Positions 1 through 11,335 of a stretch of 64,000 nt of DNA are shown here, piece by piece. The notes beneath the pieces are model-generated. The model worked only from the letters and a program-made list of their open reading frames with translations. It had not been told where the DNA came from and ran no database searches. The position numbers and the translations under genes are program-made. How positions within the stretch are numbered: the stretch's first letter is position 1; each line of letters begins with the position of its first letter. The stretch is from Amorphophallus konjac (lineage: Eukaryota > Streptophyta > Magnoliopsida > Alismatales > Araceae): contig CM040128.1 in the NCBI GenBank assembly GCA_022559845.1, positions 267,350,698 to 267,414,697 on the forward strand, given 5' to 3'.

Positions 1-1737
1 CGCGATCGTTTCGCGTTGTGTAGGTCCCTGGTCGACCAGGTTGGGACCCAGTGGTCGACCTGCGGCCTTGTGAATGTCCCAGACACCCTAAGGGTTCGGT
101 GTCCGTGTCTTGAGGGTGTCGGGAGGACCGTGCTACCTCGTTTAGCATGCCCGTGGGTTTGAGAGTCCAGGTGACTCCTCGTGTTCCAGGCTTTTGTGTT
201 ACGCTTCATCGAGTTACCGTGCGTCGGTGCGAGTGCGGCGGGGGTTCCCCGCACGCCGTGAGTTTCTCTGGAAAAAGGTTTCCAAGTGGGCCATGAGTAA
301 GGCCTTGGATTGTGAGTCCAGTTGCCCAGCCTGGCGCTGGAGGGTTCCCGCTTTTCCCTAAGAGTAGGATTCGGTTTAGCGGCCTGTGAGCTACCTTGGG
401 AACCGTGCTTCTACATTTCTGCGTGGTCGGGTGTGTGGCTCATGGACTGTGAGTCCTATTTCTTCTCCGACCATGGTCACCGTGCGACGGTGCTGGTACA
501 TGGGACGATGCCCGTACTTCGTCAGATTCGGACGTTATTTTCCGTTGACTTGAGAGTCTACTCCTTCAGTGACCCTCCACTAGTCGTAGCATGTTTACAC
601 GTTTAGTGGTCCCACCAGGGAGTGGTGGAGAGGCCATCCTGAGGATGATTTTTAGACTAGTTTCCGTCGGGCCCCACGTCTTGCAGCCAGAGTCCGGCTG
701 AGGGGAAAACCAATTAGAGGCCGGACCTGGGGACGCATGGTCTGTGTGTGCACACGTGGTTGGGGACAGTTAGACACATGTTGACGAGCGTGACCCCAGC
801 TAGTCACTTGCTTTGTGGTTACTTGTACGGTGTCCTTGCCTCCGCCAGGGGCTATCGTGCCAGACGGACACCTGCGGTGCGGTGTAAGACGTCAGGGGAT
901 GCTACCGACTGTGCTTCTAGTGGGAGGTACTTCTGTCGAGTCGGGAGTGACAGACTGTCAGTCTTTGTGACTTTGACCTTCGGGTTTTTTGGTCGTCTTG
1001 ACCGTTGAGTTCCGGTTGTTTCGCCGTGACGTGTGTGTCAATTTTCGTGCCGTGAGACTGGTGCTAGTAGCTTTACCGAGGTTGCATCTTGTTGGTGCGG
1101 TGTCTGCGACCAGGTGGTCGGGGTTGCACCTTGGACAGCGTGCCCAGGTTGGCCGTGTCCTGGGAGACAGGCCTCTACGGTGGGGTTGCCGTGAGTTTTT
1201 ACTTCGGTAAGTGGTACTAGTGTGGTTCGGTAGCCCCCGACCGTGAGATCGGGGTGTATTTTCTGGTACAGTAGGAGTAGCTGTAGTGCCGAGTTTTGAC
1301 CGGCCACCGGTTCGTTGTTCCTGCTGTCGTTGTAGCTTTCCTTTCCGCTACCGTCGTTGTTCCGGTTGGGGTTCCGCGGGATCCCTGCTGAGTCTCTGTT
1401 TTGGAGACTCATCCCTACTTTTCAGGTGTGGCGGTTCTTCCTCAAGGTTCGAGGGTGCTGTTCGGAGGTTCTCAGTTGCCAGCTCGCCGGTCCGAGTGTT
1501 CACTCGGCATGTGATACGCTTTACTGCTTTAGACTATACTTTCTGTTGGACTGGACTCTGTTATTGTAGTAGTTGTTTATTTATTTCTGTTAATTGTTGA
1601 ATTGTCCTACTTTATTTCCTATTTCTTTGTGCCTCCACACTCCTTTTAGACCTTCCGAGTCCTCTGACTCGTGGGCGGCGGGCCAGGATTCGAATGGTAT
1701 CGGGTCTTTCCCGGTATCCAGATCTTAGGTCGTTACA
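1..1737 (+). mobile_element. 5' LTR (right part) of a large non-autonomous LTR retrotransposon
   Basis: This stretch aligns almost end to end with 9613-11335, so it is one of two long direct repeats. It ends in TTACA at 1733-1737 and is followed directly by a Met-tRNA-type primer binding site, which identifies it as the 3' portion of a 5' LTR. The left end lies outside the window; by comparison with the other LTR (3,102 bp) about 1.4 kb is missing. The copies differ mainly by scattered transitions (about ten in the first 180 bases by eye) and a short indel near 440, so this insertion is older than the chromovirus at 21.8-29.8 kb. The plus strand is rich in G and T and has no credible gene. 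Confidence 0.9.
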
Positions 1738-1739
1738 GC

Positions 1740-1751
1740 TGATATCAGAGC
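1740..1751 (+). other. Primer binding site (initiator Met-tRNA type)
   Basis: TGATATCAGAGC lies 2 bases after the LTR end and matches the plant Met-tRNA primer site TGGTATCAGAGC at 11 of 12 positions. It fixes the LTR boundary and the plus-strand orientation of the element. Confidence 0.85.
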
Positions 1752-2130
1752 AGTGGTTGTGGACGTACATGGGAATTAAAAATGTTACAGTGATCAGAGT
1801 CCATAAGGTCCAGTACAGTCGGCAGCTGGCTTAGGGTTTTGTGTTCGCTTTCCGCCTAGTTTCTCGTTTGAGAGCTTGAGTGCGCTGTGCGGTGCTGTGA
1901 AGGTGGTTGCTCTCCGCGGCTTTCGTGCCAGCATGGGGTCTAAGGATCGAGGTCGAGAGCCTTCTCCATCATCGGTGGTGGCCTTGGTTGTACTGCATTG
2001 GGCAGAGGTTGCTGGCAGGCATGAACTCGCGGTACTGCGTTCGAGGAATCTGCAGCGTGGTCAGGTGGCTGGAGAGGATTGTTCGTGGTTAAGTGGCCGT
2101 GAGCGTGCTCTGAGAGAGCTACTGTCGATT

Positions 2131-2135
2131 TTGGC
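2131..2135. repeat. Target site duplication, left copy (TTGGC)
   Basis: TTGGC immediately precedes the solo LTR and is repeated exactly at 5687-5691, giving the 5-bp duplication expected of LTR retrotransposon integration. Confidence 0.85.
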
Positions 2136-3105
2136 TGATAGGGTGCTATGCCCGGATACAGAGGGGGGTGAATGTATCCCCTTCAGAAATAATGCCCAAA
2201 TTAAAACACAGATACTAGACGCAATCACAGAATAAAACTAATTCAATTAAACTCATGAGCAAACACATGGAGCGTGCCTAAGAAATCATCTAGCGGAAGC
2301 AAACACACAGACAAACCACTGCCCAAGAGATTTTTTAGGTGGTTCGGTCACCAAGACCTACGTCCACCCCTCACTCCCAACCGGAGTGAGGCTTCCACTA
2401 GCACAAGCTAGAAAGCAGACTCAGTCTGCAAACAAGTTGCTGCCACACAGCTTGACCAGGGGAACAACCTCCCCTCTTCCTCCCAACCGGAGGGACACCC
2501 CAAGTGACTCCCAGCCACTTGGAAACCAGAGACACACAGTCTCTCTTCCTCCAGACCAGGAGGGAACACACCAGTGACTTCCCGTCACCAACAAATCAGA
2601 GGTCACAGACCTCTCTTCCTCCAGACCAGGAGGGACCCCTGGACTTGCAACCCACAAGCCCAGAACCGGAGATCAGATCTCCCTTCTCCTGAGTCCACAG
2701 GAGGAACCCGACCTCACTAGTGAGAATCGGAAGAACAATAGTAACCTGAGTAACAAAAGGAAAAATAAGAAAACATAAAAAGCACAGCGACAAAAGCTGG
2801 AAATGAAACACAAGAAATATAGCTCTCAATGAGCATAGTCGTTCTGGATTTGATCCACGAACAGACTGAACAGATCTTCAATAGAACTCTCTCCTCTCTT
2901 CCTTTCTTCCTCTTCTTTCTTCTTCTCAGCTCACGCAATCTTTCTCTTCTCTGCTCTCCTTTTCACTCTCACTGTCTTTCTCTTTTCTTTCAATCCTCAC
3001 GAGCTCTCTCTTTCTCTTTTTTTTCTGCTTCTCTGCTTCTTTTTTTCACAGTCTCGATCAGCCCTCTTCTATTCTCATCATTTCTCTTCAGTGGACGAAG
3101 GCTTC

Positions 3106-3115
3106 TATTTATATC
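3106..3115 (-). promoter_or_regulatory. TATA box of the solo LTR
   Basis: The minus strand reads GATATAAATA, followed downstream by a GA-rich transcribed-leader-like segment (CT-rich on plus, about 2880-3060). It marks the end of U3 and implies transcription toward 2136. Confidence 0.6.
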
Positions 3116-3289
3116 AGCTTCAGCAGGTGCTAGGGCGTGTGTCCTTCAGGTTCCCGCCCAGAGAGCACCTTGGATCACGTGCCAGGCATCATCCTCGATT
3201 CACGCGCCCAGTCATTAACCTGAGTCATCTACAGACAGAGACAAAATGAAATGAAACGAATTAGTTAGTTCAGTCATATAACAACGAAT

Positions 3290-5350
3290 GTATATACTTT
3301 AGAAGCAGTAACTGAGTAAGTGTGTACACTGAGAGAGTGTATAGACTTGTAGGACTTCATGCGACCTCAGTGTATATACTTGCTGAAGAATGCATTATCA
3401 TAACAAGGGGAATGTGTGGACTTCTGTGAAATGTATGAAGCCATCGAGTGTATAGACTTAGGGACATCAATTAGGCAAGTGTGTACAACGTGAGAGAGTG
3501 TATATACTTGCTATGAAGAACAGCAATGTGTCGACTTGTGAAGCATAACTGTATGCAGTGTATAGACTTCAATGAATGCAATGCATGCACAATGATGCAA
3601 TGTATAGACTATGAAGATATGTGTGTGAAGCTCAACAATGTATAGACTATGCAACGGCATCAAAGCAACATATCGATGTACAGGCTTTGGCTTGATCAAT
3701 GCACACTGCACAAATGGATGTACAGACTTGAAGTGGCATGTAGCAGACGATGAACAGCCAAGCATGTATAGACTTACCAATGCGAGCACAGGCTGTACAC
3801 ACTTTGATTACGTGCAAGAGAACGCAGTGTACGGACTTTGCTGTGAAGAATAATGCATGAATGCAGTGTATAGACTTGCTGTTAACATGCATGAGAACCC
3901 AATGTACAGACATGCTGTCCCTGCAGCTGACGACTCCAGTGTATAGACTTGCTGAGGGAAGAGCTGTACATACTTTAAGCAAAGCAAGGCAGTCGAGTGT
4001 ATAGTCTTGCAAACAAGGGACTGTACAGACTTGATTAATGAGTGCATGTGAAAGGCAGTGTACAGACTTGAGATGAACGAAGCATGAACGAGCCTATCCA
4101 ATGTATAGACTTGAAACATTTGAACACATGGACAATGTATACACTTGGCCTTTGAGGAATGATGTAGAGACTCTGAACGATAAGGCAGGCTGTACAGACT
4201 TTGAGAATATTGAAGCAATGTATAGACTTGGTAAACCTGAACCAATGTACAGACTTGGGACGCATGTGGACCAGTGTACAGACTTGGAATCAATGAAGGC
4301 GTTGGCTGTACAGACTTGCTTGAGCGATGTATACACTTTGCCAATGTGTAGACTTAGGGTGTAGCTAAAACATCGAACGTAGGAAAAGGTTGGAATGTAT
4401 AGACTTACGTTCGATCAGCAATGTATAGACTTCAACTAGGGAAGCTACAGTGCTATGTCTAGACTTAATGAAGCAGGCCGTGTATAAACATTGGAACGCT
4501 TGAAGCGATGTATAGACTTGGTGAGCGCCAAGCAATGTACAGACTTTGATGAACGCCGCTCGCTGTACAGACTTCGAATCAAGGCATGAATAGAGAATCA
4601 ATGTCTAGACTTGGATGCCCAAGCCAATGTATAGACTTGTAAGATGACTGATGCCAGAACAGTACGCCAATGTATAGACTAGGCCAATGAAGGATGTATA
4701 GACTTCAGATGCAACAGAAGACTCTGTATGGACTTTGAAGATGCAAGTGATGTACAGACTTGGGGTTACACTGTGGATGAATAGATTCTGAAGAAATGAG
4801 GTAATGTGCAGACTTGGCGCCTTGAAGGATGTATAGACTTCAGTTGAGCAAGCTACAGTGCCGTTGTATGGACTTGATCTTCAAGGAATGGCTGTACATG
4901 CTTTGAATATGAAGACCCATGTATGGACTTCAGGTGAAGACCAATGTACAGACTTTGAATATGAAGATCAATGTATGGACTTGGAAAATAAAGGGGGCGT
5001 CGACCCATCAGAAGGGGGCGTCGACCCATCAGAAGGGGGCGTCGACCCACAACTGTTCAGACTACACATGAGATGGTGAGCCATGTGCAGACTTTGAATA
5101 TGAAAATCAATGTATGGACTTCAGGTGAAGACCAATGTACATACTTTGAATTCATGCAAGTTGTGCGATGTATATACTTCAAATGCAGCAGAAGACTCTG
5201 TATGGACTTGGCCATTGTACAGACTTCAGTTGATGAACGATGCATGCTATGCAATGTGTGGACTTGACATGCCTACTGAAGGTGATGTACATACTTGCTG
5301 CGTGATGCTGATGTGCAGACTTATGTAAGTGTATGCAGTGTATAGACTAC
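3290..5350 (-). repeat. Irregular array of about sixty TGTATAGACTT-like motifs in LTR U3
   Basis: A degenerate 11-mer, TGTATAGACTT or TGTACAGACTT on plus (AAGTCTATACA on minus), recurs roughly every 20-50 bases through 2 kb; I count about sixty copies. Spacing and intervening sequence vary, so this is not a simple tandem repeat. Common variants change positions 4-7 (TATA, TACA, TATG, TGCA). The array lies entirely upstream of the LTR TATA box on the minus strand, where enhancer elements would be. Function is unknown; repeated binding sites for a transcription factor are one possibility. Confidence 0.85.
4990..5050. repeat. Short tandem repeat with GGTCGACC palindromes
   Basis: Three tandem copies of a roughly 20-bp unit (AGGGGGCGTCGACCCATCAG) interrupt the motif array. 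Two related GTCGACCCA units recur at about 5360-5393. Each contains a GTCGAC palindrome, also within U3 of the solo LTR. Confidence 0.8.
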
Positions 5351-5686
5351 ACTTATCTGGGGAGTCGACCCATCTAGAAAGGGGGGTCGACCCACACTAA
5401 GCTGATTGTGATGATGCAAGGATGTTTAGCCTGAACAGAATTCCACAAGCAGAGTGAAGCAACTGATGAATGTGTATATGAATGCTTCATGCAGCAGATA
5501 ACATGGCTGAACATGAAATATGCAATGCTTTTAGACCTGATAAACCAACAGAACAGCAGACTGACTGAACATATGAAGATGACTCATACAGCAAGATGAC
5601 TCACAGTGATTAACTCACAACAAAAACCAATCATCAAATGATTAAATCACATCAAAGCCAATCATCAAAACCCCAGGGGCACAACA

Positions 5687-5691
5687 TTGGC
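5687..5691. repeat. Target site duplication, right copy (TTGGC)
   Basis: Exact match to 2131-2135, directly abutting the other end of the solo LTR. Confidence 0.85.
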
Positions 5692-8220
5692 CACTCCAGC
5701 TTGAGGTTTGTCCAGCCCCTGAGGTGTTCAGGTCATAGTTTAAGGTGGCAGAGCGGGTGTTCTGATCAAGAGGTGTGCTCGGGTGAGCGGATGATCTTCT
5801 CGGTGAACTGCTATCTCGTCGAGCCTGGTGTTCTTATCGTGCACTGTTGCGTCAGAAATGACGTGTCGATCTCGATTGTTCTGCGGATTTCGATGTGGGA
5901 TTGGGCTGTGGTGTCCCAGTAAGTTCTTGCTCCTGCGCTCTTGTGTGTGAATGTGTGGTGTTCGCCTTGGATTTGAGTTGAGATGTGAAGGTTCCGCGGT
6001 GAGTTTCGGGACTCGAGGATGAGCGTCGGCAGTTGTCGTTATGGCTCGTGCGCTGCTCTTGGCATGGTGTGCTGTGGTTCGAGGAATTGCAGTGGTTGTG
6101 CACCGAGAGATGCTGTGATTGTGGTCCGACGTGACACTCGTCAAGTGTGTCAGAGGCGCTGACTTGACGAGATAATGGTTTTCTCGGCATTGGAAGGTGC
6201 TGTTCTCAGCGTGCGCAAGGTTATAGGTCAGGTCGAGCATGGAGTTTTCCGTTGGTCGGAAGTGCGATTGGTTTCTCCTTTGGCTGGAGAGAATTGTATT
6301 TGGCTAGGATTGCCGTCTTGCATCATGTGTCCGGATTCGTTGGCCTTGTGTGCCATGAAGTCCGTGCGAGACGTGCTCTTTGTCTTGGCAAGGTGGTTGC
6401 CTGTGAGAAGTTGTGTCCATTCCCTTGTCACGTGAGGGTGTGCTGGCGCTTTTCCGGAAGCACGAGTGCCGGTTGGGTGGTGTTCCCGAGAATTTGTGGT
6501 TGTGCGCATGGATCAGAGTGCGCAGCGGAGGCCTGGTGGGCTTGTGACCCACTGGTTCAGGATCGTTGCGTTAGTTGCTACGGGCGGATTCCTACGTTTG
6601 CATTGAGCATTGGAGGATTGGTTCCTCTGTGTGAAACGTGTTATTTCCGTGTCATTGCTTGAGGTATCGGGGTTCTTGGCACTAGCAGGATAGAGTGTTG
6701 GGGAATGTGCTGGCTAGTGTACCGCATGAGTACCATGTTCATGTGATGGAAGCCGGGTCAGGCATCGGTGTTAGACTCGGATGGGGTTGTTGAGGATGTT
6801 ACCTGACGGAGGTCGAGGACGTGTTGGTCAGAGTCGGTGGCTTGGTGCCCGACTTGTATTGGAGGTTGTGTCCTCGGTTGAGATCATGTTTTGAGGAAGT
6901 GATCCCTGAGAGATTTTAGGTTCCGGTTGGTAGCTGCGAGTGATTGGTAAGGCTAGTCTCGTAGTCGACCATGATAAGATGTGTATTGCTAGGGACCCAT
7001 TGTGCATTGGTCGTGGTGCTGGCGACCTGGTTGCCATAATTTTGGTTGGCACTTTCTCCCCTAGAGACGTGTGCCATGAATTGTTCCGGTGGTGTCCCGT
7101 AGCTCGGTGGTGAGGGCGGAATCGGGATTGGCAGGTGTCCACTTGGATTAATTGAGTCAAGGGATGTGATGAGACAAGACGGAAGAGTGACGCCTGTGGG
7201 CGGAGGCCTTTTAGTGAGATTGGTGTCGGAATGGTGGTCCTTGATGGGACGTTGGTGTCACAATGGTTATCCCTGGTTTTGTGACCACCATGGGATGGTT
7301 CCCCTATAAATCTAAGTCTAGTGAGGTGATGACCGAAGACGCCAGGATCTTATCATTTGGTTTCATCGTGCTCCCCCTGTAAGAGTAGTGTTGGCATAAT
7401 GATAGGCCTGGTTGTGGTGTTGGTCTGTGCGTGAGTTAACGGATGGCTTGCCGAGGTTTGGAATGTTCCCTTCGGATCTGGTGGAGGACCAGGAAAGAAG
7501 GAAGAACCTGAGCAAGCGGAGGTTTCCCGTTGACTTGTACCTAGCGATCAGTGGATGGTCTTTTCACAGACAGAAGATGTTGTTGGTTATGCATCGTGAA
7601 CGGTGAGGGCCGTGTGCAGGTGAGACCTTTGGTAGTCATTTCTGTGATGTGCCTTTCGGATGGGATCTGGGCTTTGTCGAAATTTGTCTTCTGACAGAGT
7701 TGGCACAGTGTTATGTCTGGCTTTCAGTTTGCCATGTGTGAGGTGATTCTTGGTGCTGAGCCGATGTTCTGGTTACGGTCTGTTGAGATGGCTGCGTGAG
7801 CTGGTGGAGGCTCTGTATTGGTTGTTCCCTTGAGAGGGAGTGCGACCGGTCAGCTGGCTGTGAAGCTGACGTGCGATTTGTCCGCCGACCATAGGATGGA
7901 TCGGTAGTTGTTTCTCGTGTCGAGGACTGCCTTTCCTCGGTGAGCTAGACGGTGGCAGCAATGCCATGATTGGGTTGGTTGTGACTGAGGTGATGTCGGG
8001 TTGTGTCCTTTGGTGTACGCCTGCTCTGATCGCCGATGTGCGCGGCATGCGGAGCGAGGTACCGTTCGTGATTGTAGTCTGGCTGTGTCCCTCAGGTCCG
8101 GAGCTTTTCGTGTGAATCGAGGTTTTCTGTGCTGGGACTCTGACGGCGTTGTCAGTGAGTTACGGCGTTCTTCCCCCGTGTTCATGCGGTTGTCCCGAAT
8201 TTCTAAGATGAAATTCCTTT

Positions 8221-8233
8221 AAGGGGAGAGGGC
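8221..8233 (+). other. Polypurine tract
   Basis: AAGGGGAGAGGGC directly precedes the LTR start TGTAATG, the expected position and composition of the plus-strand primer of an LTR retrotransposon. Confidence 0.8.
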
Positions 8234-8493
8234 TGTAATGCCTCGGACCTTTCGGATATTTTCGGGTATTTATCGAGCCTGGATCCGTGGGTTTCGGATC
8301 GCTTTTGCGGGTCCCAGATCGCGTTTTTGCGATTTTCGCATGTTTTGTCGGTCGGACCTTCGGAACCCCGTGTAGGGTGAACCGTCACGTTCTCCGACTC
8401 CGGGACGTTACCACTGCGATGTACTCTTCGCGAAGATCGTGGAGGTAATTTTTTCATATTTTTTTGAATTTTCAAATTTTTCGGATTTTTCCC

Positions 8494-8500
8494 TATATAA
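8494..8500 (+). promoter_or_regulatory. TATA box of the LARD LTR
   Basis: TATATAA within CCCTATATAAACCCC, followed by a CT-rich leader-like stretch (8512-8580). Position and context fit the U3/R border of the LTR promoter. Confidence 0.65.
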
Positions 8501-9024
8501 ACCCCTTAACTTTTTCTCTCTCCTCATCTCTCATTTCTCACCCTCTCTCTTCTCTCACGCTCTCTTTCTCCCCTCTCTTCTCCGGCGGCCGATGGAGCGA
8601 GGCGGGGGCGAGGTGGAGGCGGCGCTGGCAAGGATGCGGGCGAGGATCGAGGCGGTGGAGGCGTGGCGATGCTCGGGGGTGCGTCCGTGAGCCAACGAGG
8701 GTTTCACGGTGATTTCTTCGTGGATCGGCGTCCACGGCGCGTCGTTTCTTCGGTGGAGGTAGGGAGATGGACCCCCAGCTCGTGTGCTTCCTTTCTCGCA
8801 AGTTTTGTAGGCCGCGGTGAGACAGCGGGCATATTTGAGGATTTTTGAGAAAAATCCATGTTTTAGGGCTCCTGAGCCGATCTACCGTTTCACCGCGTTT
8901 TTGACCGATCCGAGGCCGTAGATGCATGCTAGGGGTCATTTGGGGGCTTCCCCCTTGTTTTCCCCCTCTCCCGTGGAGGTATGGGGCGTGGTGATGTTTT
9001 TTGGGATTTTCCCGCCGTCCCGCT

Positions 9025-9580
9025 CTCGGGACGGTGTGACGGTCATTCCAGTGACCGTCACAGGCTGTGACGCCCCAGGGTGGGTGTGCTACATGCCGTG
9101 ACGCTCCAAGAGGGGTGCGTCACAGAGGTTTGTGGTGTCGTCAGGGCGTCGATCGCTCTGGCGGTCTTACGATAAACTGTCAGAGGGTGTGACGCACCTG
9201 GGTTCGACCGTTACATCTGTTATCGTGATTTTTGACTGATCGGGGTCACGAGACTCTGACGCATCAGGGGTGGACCGTCAGAGCCTCGTGACGCCCTTGC
9301 TTGGGTGCGTCAGAGTTGACGTATCCCTCCTTCTAACGCACCTGGGTTGGTCCGTTAGGGGTTGTGACACCCCGAGAGGTGTGCGTCACAACCTGTTTCG
9401 CCCCGTTTTCTAATGCACCGGGCTTGGTCCGTTAGAGGCTGTGACGTCCCAGGGTGGGTGCGCCACAGCCAGTGTTGCCCCTCTCGTGTAACGCTCCTGA
9501 GTTGCGCCGTTAGAGTGCTGTGGCGGCCTAGCTTTGGACCGTTACAGTCTGTGACGGCCCAAAGATAGACCGCCAGGCAC
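9025..9580. repeat. Array of short hairpin-forming repeats inside the LTR
   Basis: Roughly a dozen imperfect units alternate between two forms: GTGACGCCCC..GGGTGCGTCAC and TAACGCACCTGGG..CCGTTA. Each unit is itself a small inverted repeat with a GC-rich loop, so RNA or single-stranded DNA could form a string of hairpins of about 25-32 nt. The larger period is about 75-85 bp. The array lies in the transcribed part of the LTR, downstream of the TATA box. Confidence 0.7.
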
Positions 9581-11335
9581 TATGTTATGCCGAAGTGGTT
9601 CTTCGTGCGTGCCGTGATCGTTTCGCGTTGTGTAGGTCCCTAGTCGACCCGGTTGGGACCCAGTGGTCGACCTGCGGCCTTGTGAATGTCCCAGACACCC
9701 CGAGGGTTCGGTGTCCGTGTCTTGAGGGTGTCGGGAGGACCGTGCTACCTTGTTTAGCGTGCCCATAGGTTTGAGAGTCCGGGTGACTCCTCGTGTTCCG
9801 GGCTTTTGTGTTACGCTTCATCGAGTCACTGTGCGTCGGTGCGAGTGCGGCGGGGGTTCCCCGCACGCCGTGAGTTTCTCCGGAAAAAGGTTTCCAAGTG
9901 GGCCATGAGTAAGGCCTTGGATTGTGAGTCCAGTTTCCCAACCTGGGGCTGGAGGGTTCCCGCTTTTCCCTAAGAGTGGGATTCGGTTTGGCGGCCTGTG
10001 AGGTACCTTGGGAACTGTGCTTCTATGTTTCAGCGTGGCCCGTGGATTGTGAGTCCCGTTTCTTCTCCGACCATGGTCACCGTGCGACGGTGCTGGTACG
10101 TGGGACGATGCCCGTACTTCATCGGATTCGGACGTTATTTTCATTGACTTGAGAGTCTACTCCTTCAGTGACCCTCCACTAGTCGTAGCATGTTTACACG
10201 TTTAGTGGTCCCACCAGGGAGTGGTGGAGAGGCTATCCTGAGGATGATTTTTAGACTAGTTTTCGTCGGGCCCCATGTCTTGCATCCAGAGTCCGGCTGA
10301 GGGGAAAATCAATTAGAGGCCAGACCTGGGGACGCATGGTCTATGTGTGCACACGTGGTTGGGGGCAGTTGGACACACGCTGACGAGCGTGACCCCAGCT
10401 AGTCACTTGCTTTGTTGTTACTTGTACGGTGTCCTTGCCTCCGCCAGGGGCTATCGTGCTAGGCGGACACCTGCGGTGCGGTGTAAGACGTCAGGGGACG
10501 CTACCGACTGTGCTTCTAGTGGGAGGTACTCCTGTCGAGTCGGGAGTGACAGCCTGTCAGTCTCTGTGACTTTGACCTTCGAATTTTTTGGTCGTGTTGA
10601 TCGTTGAGTTCCGGTTGTTTCGCCGTGACGTGTGTGTCGATTTTCGTGCCGTGCGACTGGTGCTAGTAGCTTTACCGAGGTTGCATCTTGTTGGTGCGGT
10701 GTCCGCGACTGGGTGGTCGGGGTTGCACCTTGGACAGCGTGCCCAGGTTGACCGTGTCCTGGGAGACAGGCCTCTACGGCGGGGTTGCCGTGGGTTTTTA
10801 CTTCGGTAAGTGGTACTAGTGTGGTTCGGTAGCCCCCGACCGTGAGATCGGGGTGTATTTTCTGGTACAGTAGGAGTAGCTGTAGTGCCAAGTTTTGACC
10901 GGCCACCGGTTCGCTGTTCCTGCTGTCATTGTAGTTTTCCTTTCCGCTATCGCCGTTGTTCCGGTTGGGGTTCCGCGGGATCCCCGCTGAGTCTCTATTT
11001 TGGAGACTCATCCCTACTTTTCAGGTGTGGCGGTTCTTCCTCAAGGTTCGAGGGTGTTGTTCGGAGGTTCTCAGTTGCCAGCTCGCCGGTCCGAGTGTTC
11101 ACTCGGCATGTGATACGCTTTACTACTTTATACTATACTTTCTGTTGGACTGGACTCTGTTGTTGTAGTAGTTGTTTATTTATTTCTGTTAATTGTTGAA
11201 TTATCCTGCTTTATTTCCTTTTTCTTTGTGCCTCCACACTCCTTTTAGCCCTTCCGAGTTCTCCGACTCGTGGGTGGCGGGCTAGGATTCGAATGGTATC
11301 GGATCTTTCCGGTATCCGGATCTTGGGTCGTTACA

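Larger units (their letters stand above)
2136..5686 (-). mobile_element. Solo LTR, 3,551 bp, probably Ty1/copia SIRE/Maximus-like
   Basis: Read on the minus strand the segment starts TGTTGTGCCCC and ends CCTATCA, giving TG..CA termini flanked by perfect TTGGC duplications. No internal domain is present, so it is a solo LTR left by LTR-LTR recombination. On the minus strand the order is U3 (5686 to about 3115, with a motif array), a TATA box, a GA-rich stretch, then R/U5. Before its end it reads ATTCACCCCCCTCT, a string common near LTR ends in plant copia elements; this and the length suggest the SIRE/Maximus lineage (inference). It lies within, and so is younger than, the LARD. Confidence 0.85.
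1738..8233 (+). mobile_element. Internal region of LARD-like element, split by a solo LTR
   Basis: The internal domain runs from the primer site to the polypurine tract. Removing the inserted solo LTR (2136-5686) and one target copy leaves about 2.9 kb. I find no gag, protease, RT, RNase H or integrase motifs in any frame; the short open frames are scattered over both strands and match nothing. Long LTRs, intact priming sites and a non-coding interior fit a large retrotransposon derivative (LARD), which would depend on an autonomous relative for its proteins. The 3.1-kb LTR and TGTAA..TTACA ends resemble Ty3/gypsy elements with long LTRs, but the lineage is inference. Confidence 0.75.
8234..11335 (+). 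mobile_element. 3' LTR of the LARD-like element (3,102 bp)
   Basis: It begins TGTAA after a polypurine tract and ends TTACA, a perfect 5-bp terminal inverted repeat; 9613-11335 duplicates 1-1737. A TATA box lies only about 260 bp from the left end, so U3 is short and the transcribed R-U5 part is nearly 2.8 kb. An array of small hairpin repeats fills 9025-9580. Short open frames inside, such as one at 8592-8690 rich in Glu, Ala and Arg, have no recognisable homologue. The sequence to the right (11336 on) is a Tat-type gypsy RT remnant, likely the target. The matching target duplication cannot be checked because the left end is outside the window. Confidence 0.9.

Noticed and set aside
3511..4364. 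Overlapping frames rich in Cys, Ser, Tyr and His across the motif array
   Set aside because: They arise from translating the repeated 11-mer in three frames; the product is periodic and lies in LTR U3.
3290..5350. Resemblance to a CRISPR-like array of short repeats and spacers
   Set aside because: The repeat is only about 11 bp, degenerate and irregularly spaced, and it lies inside a plant LTR in a eukaryotic genome with no cas genes.
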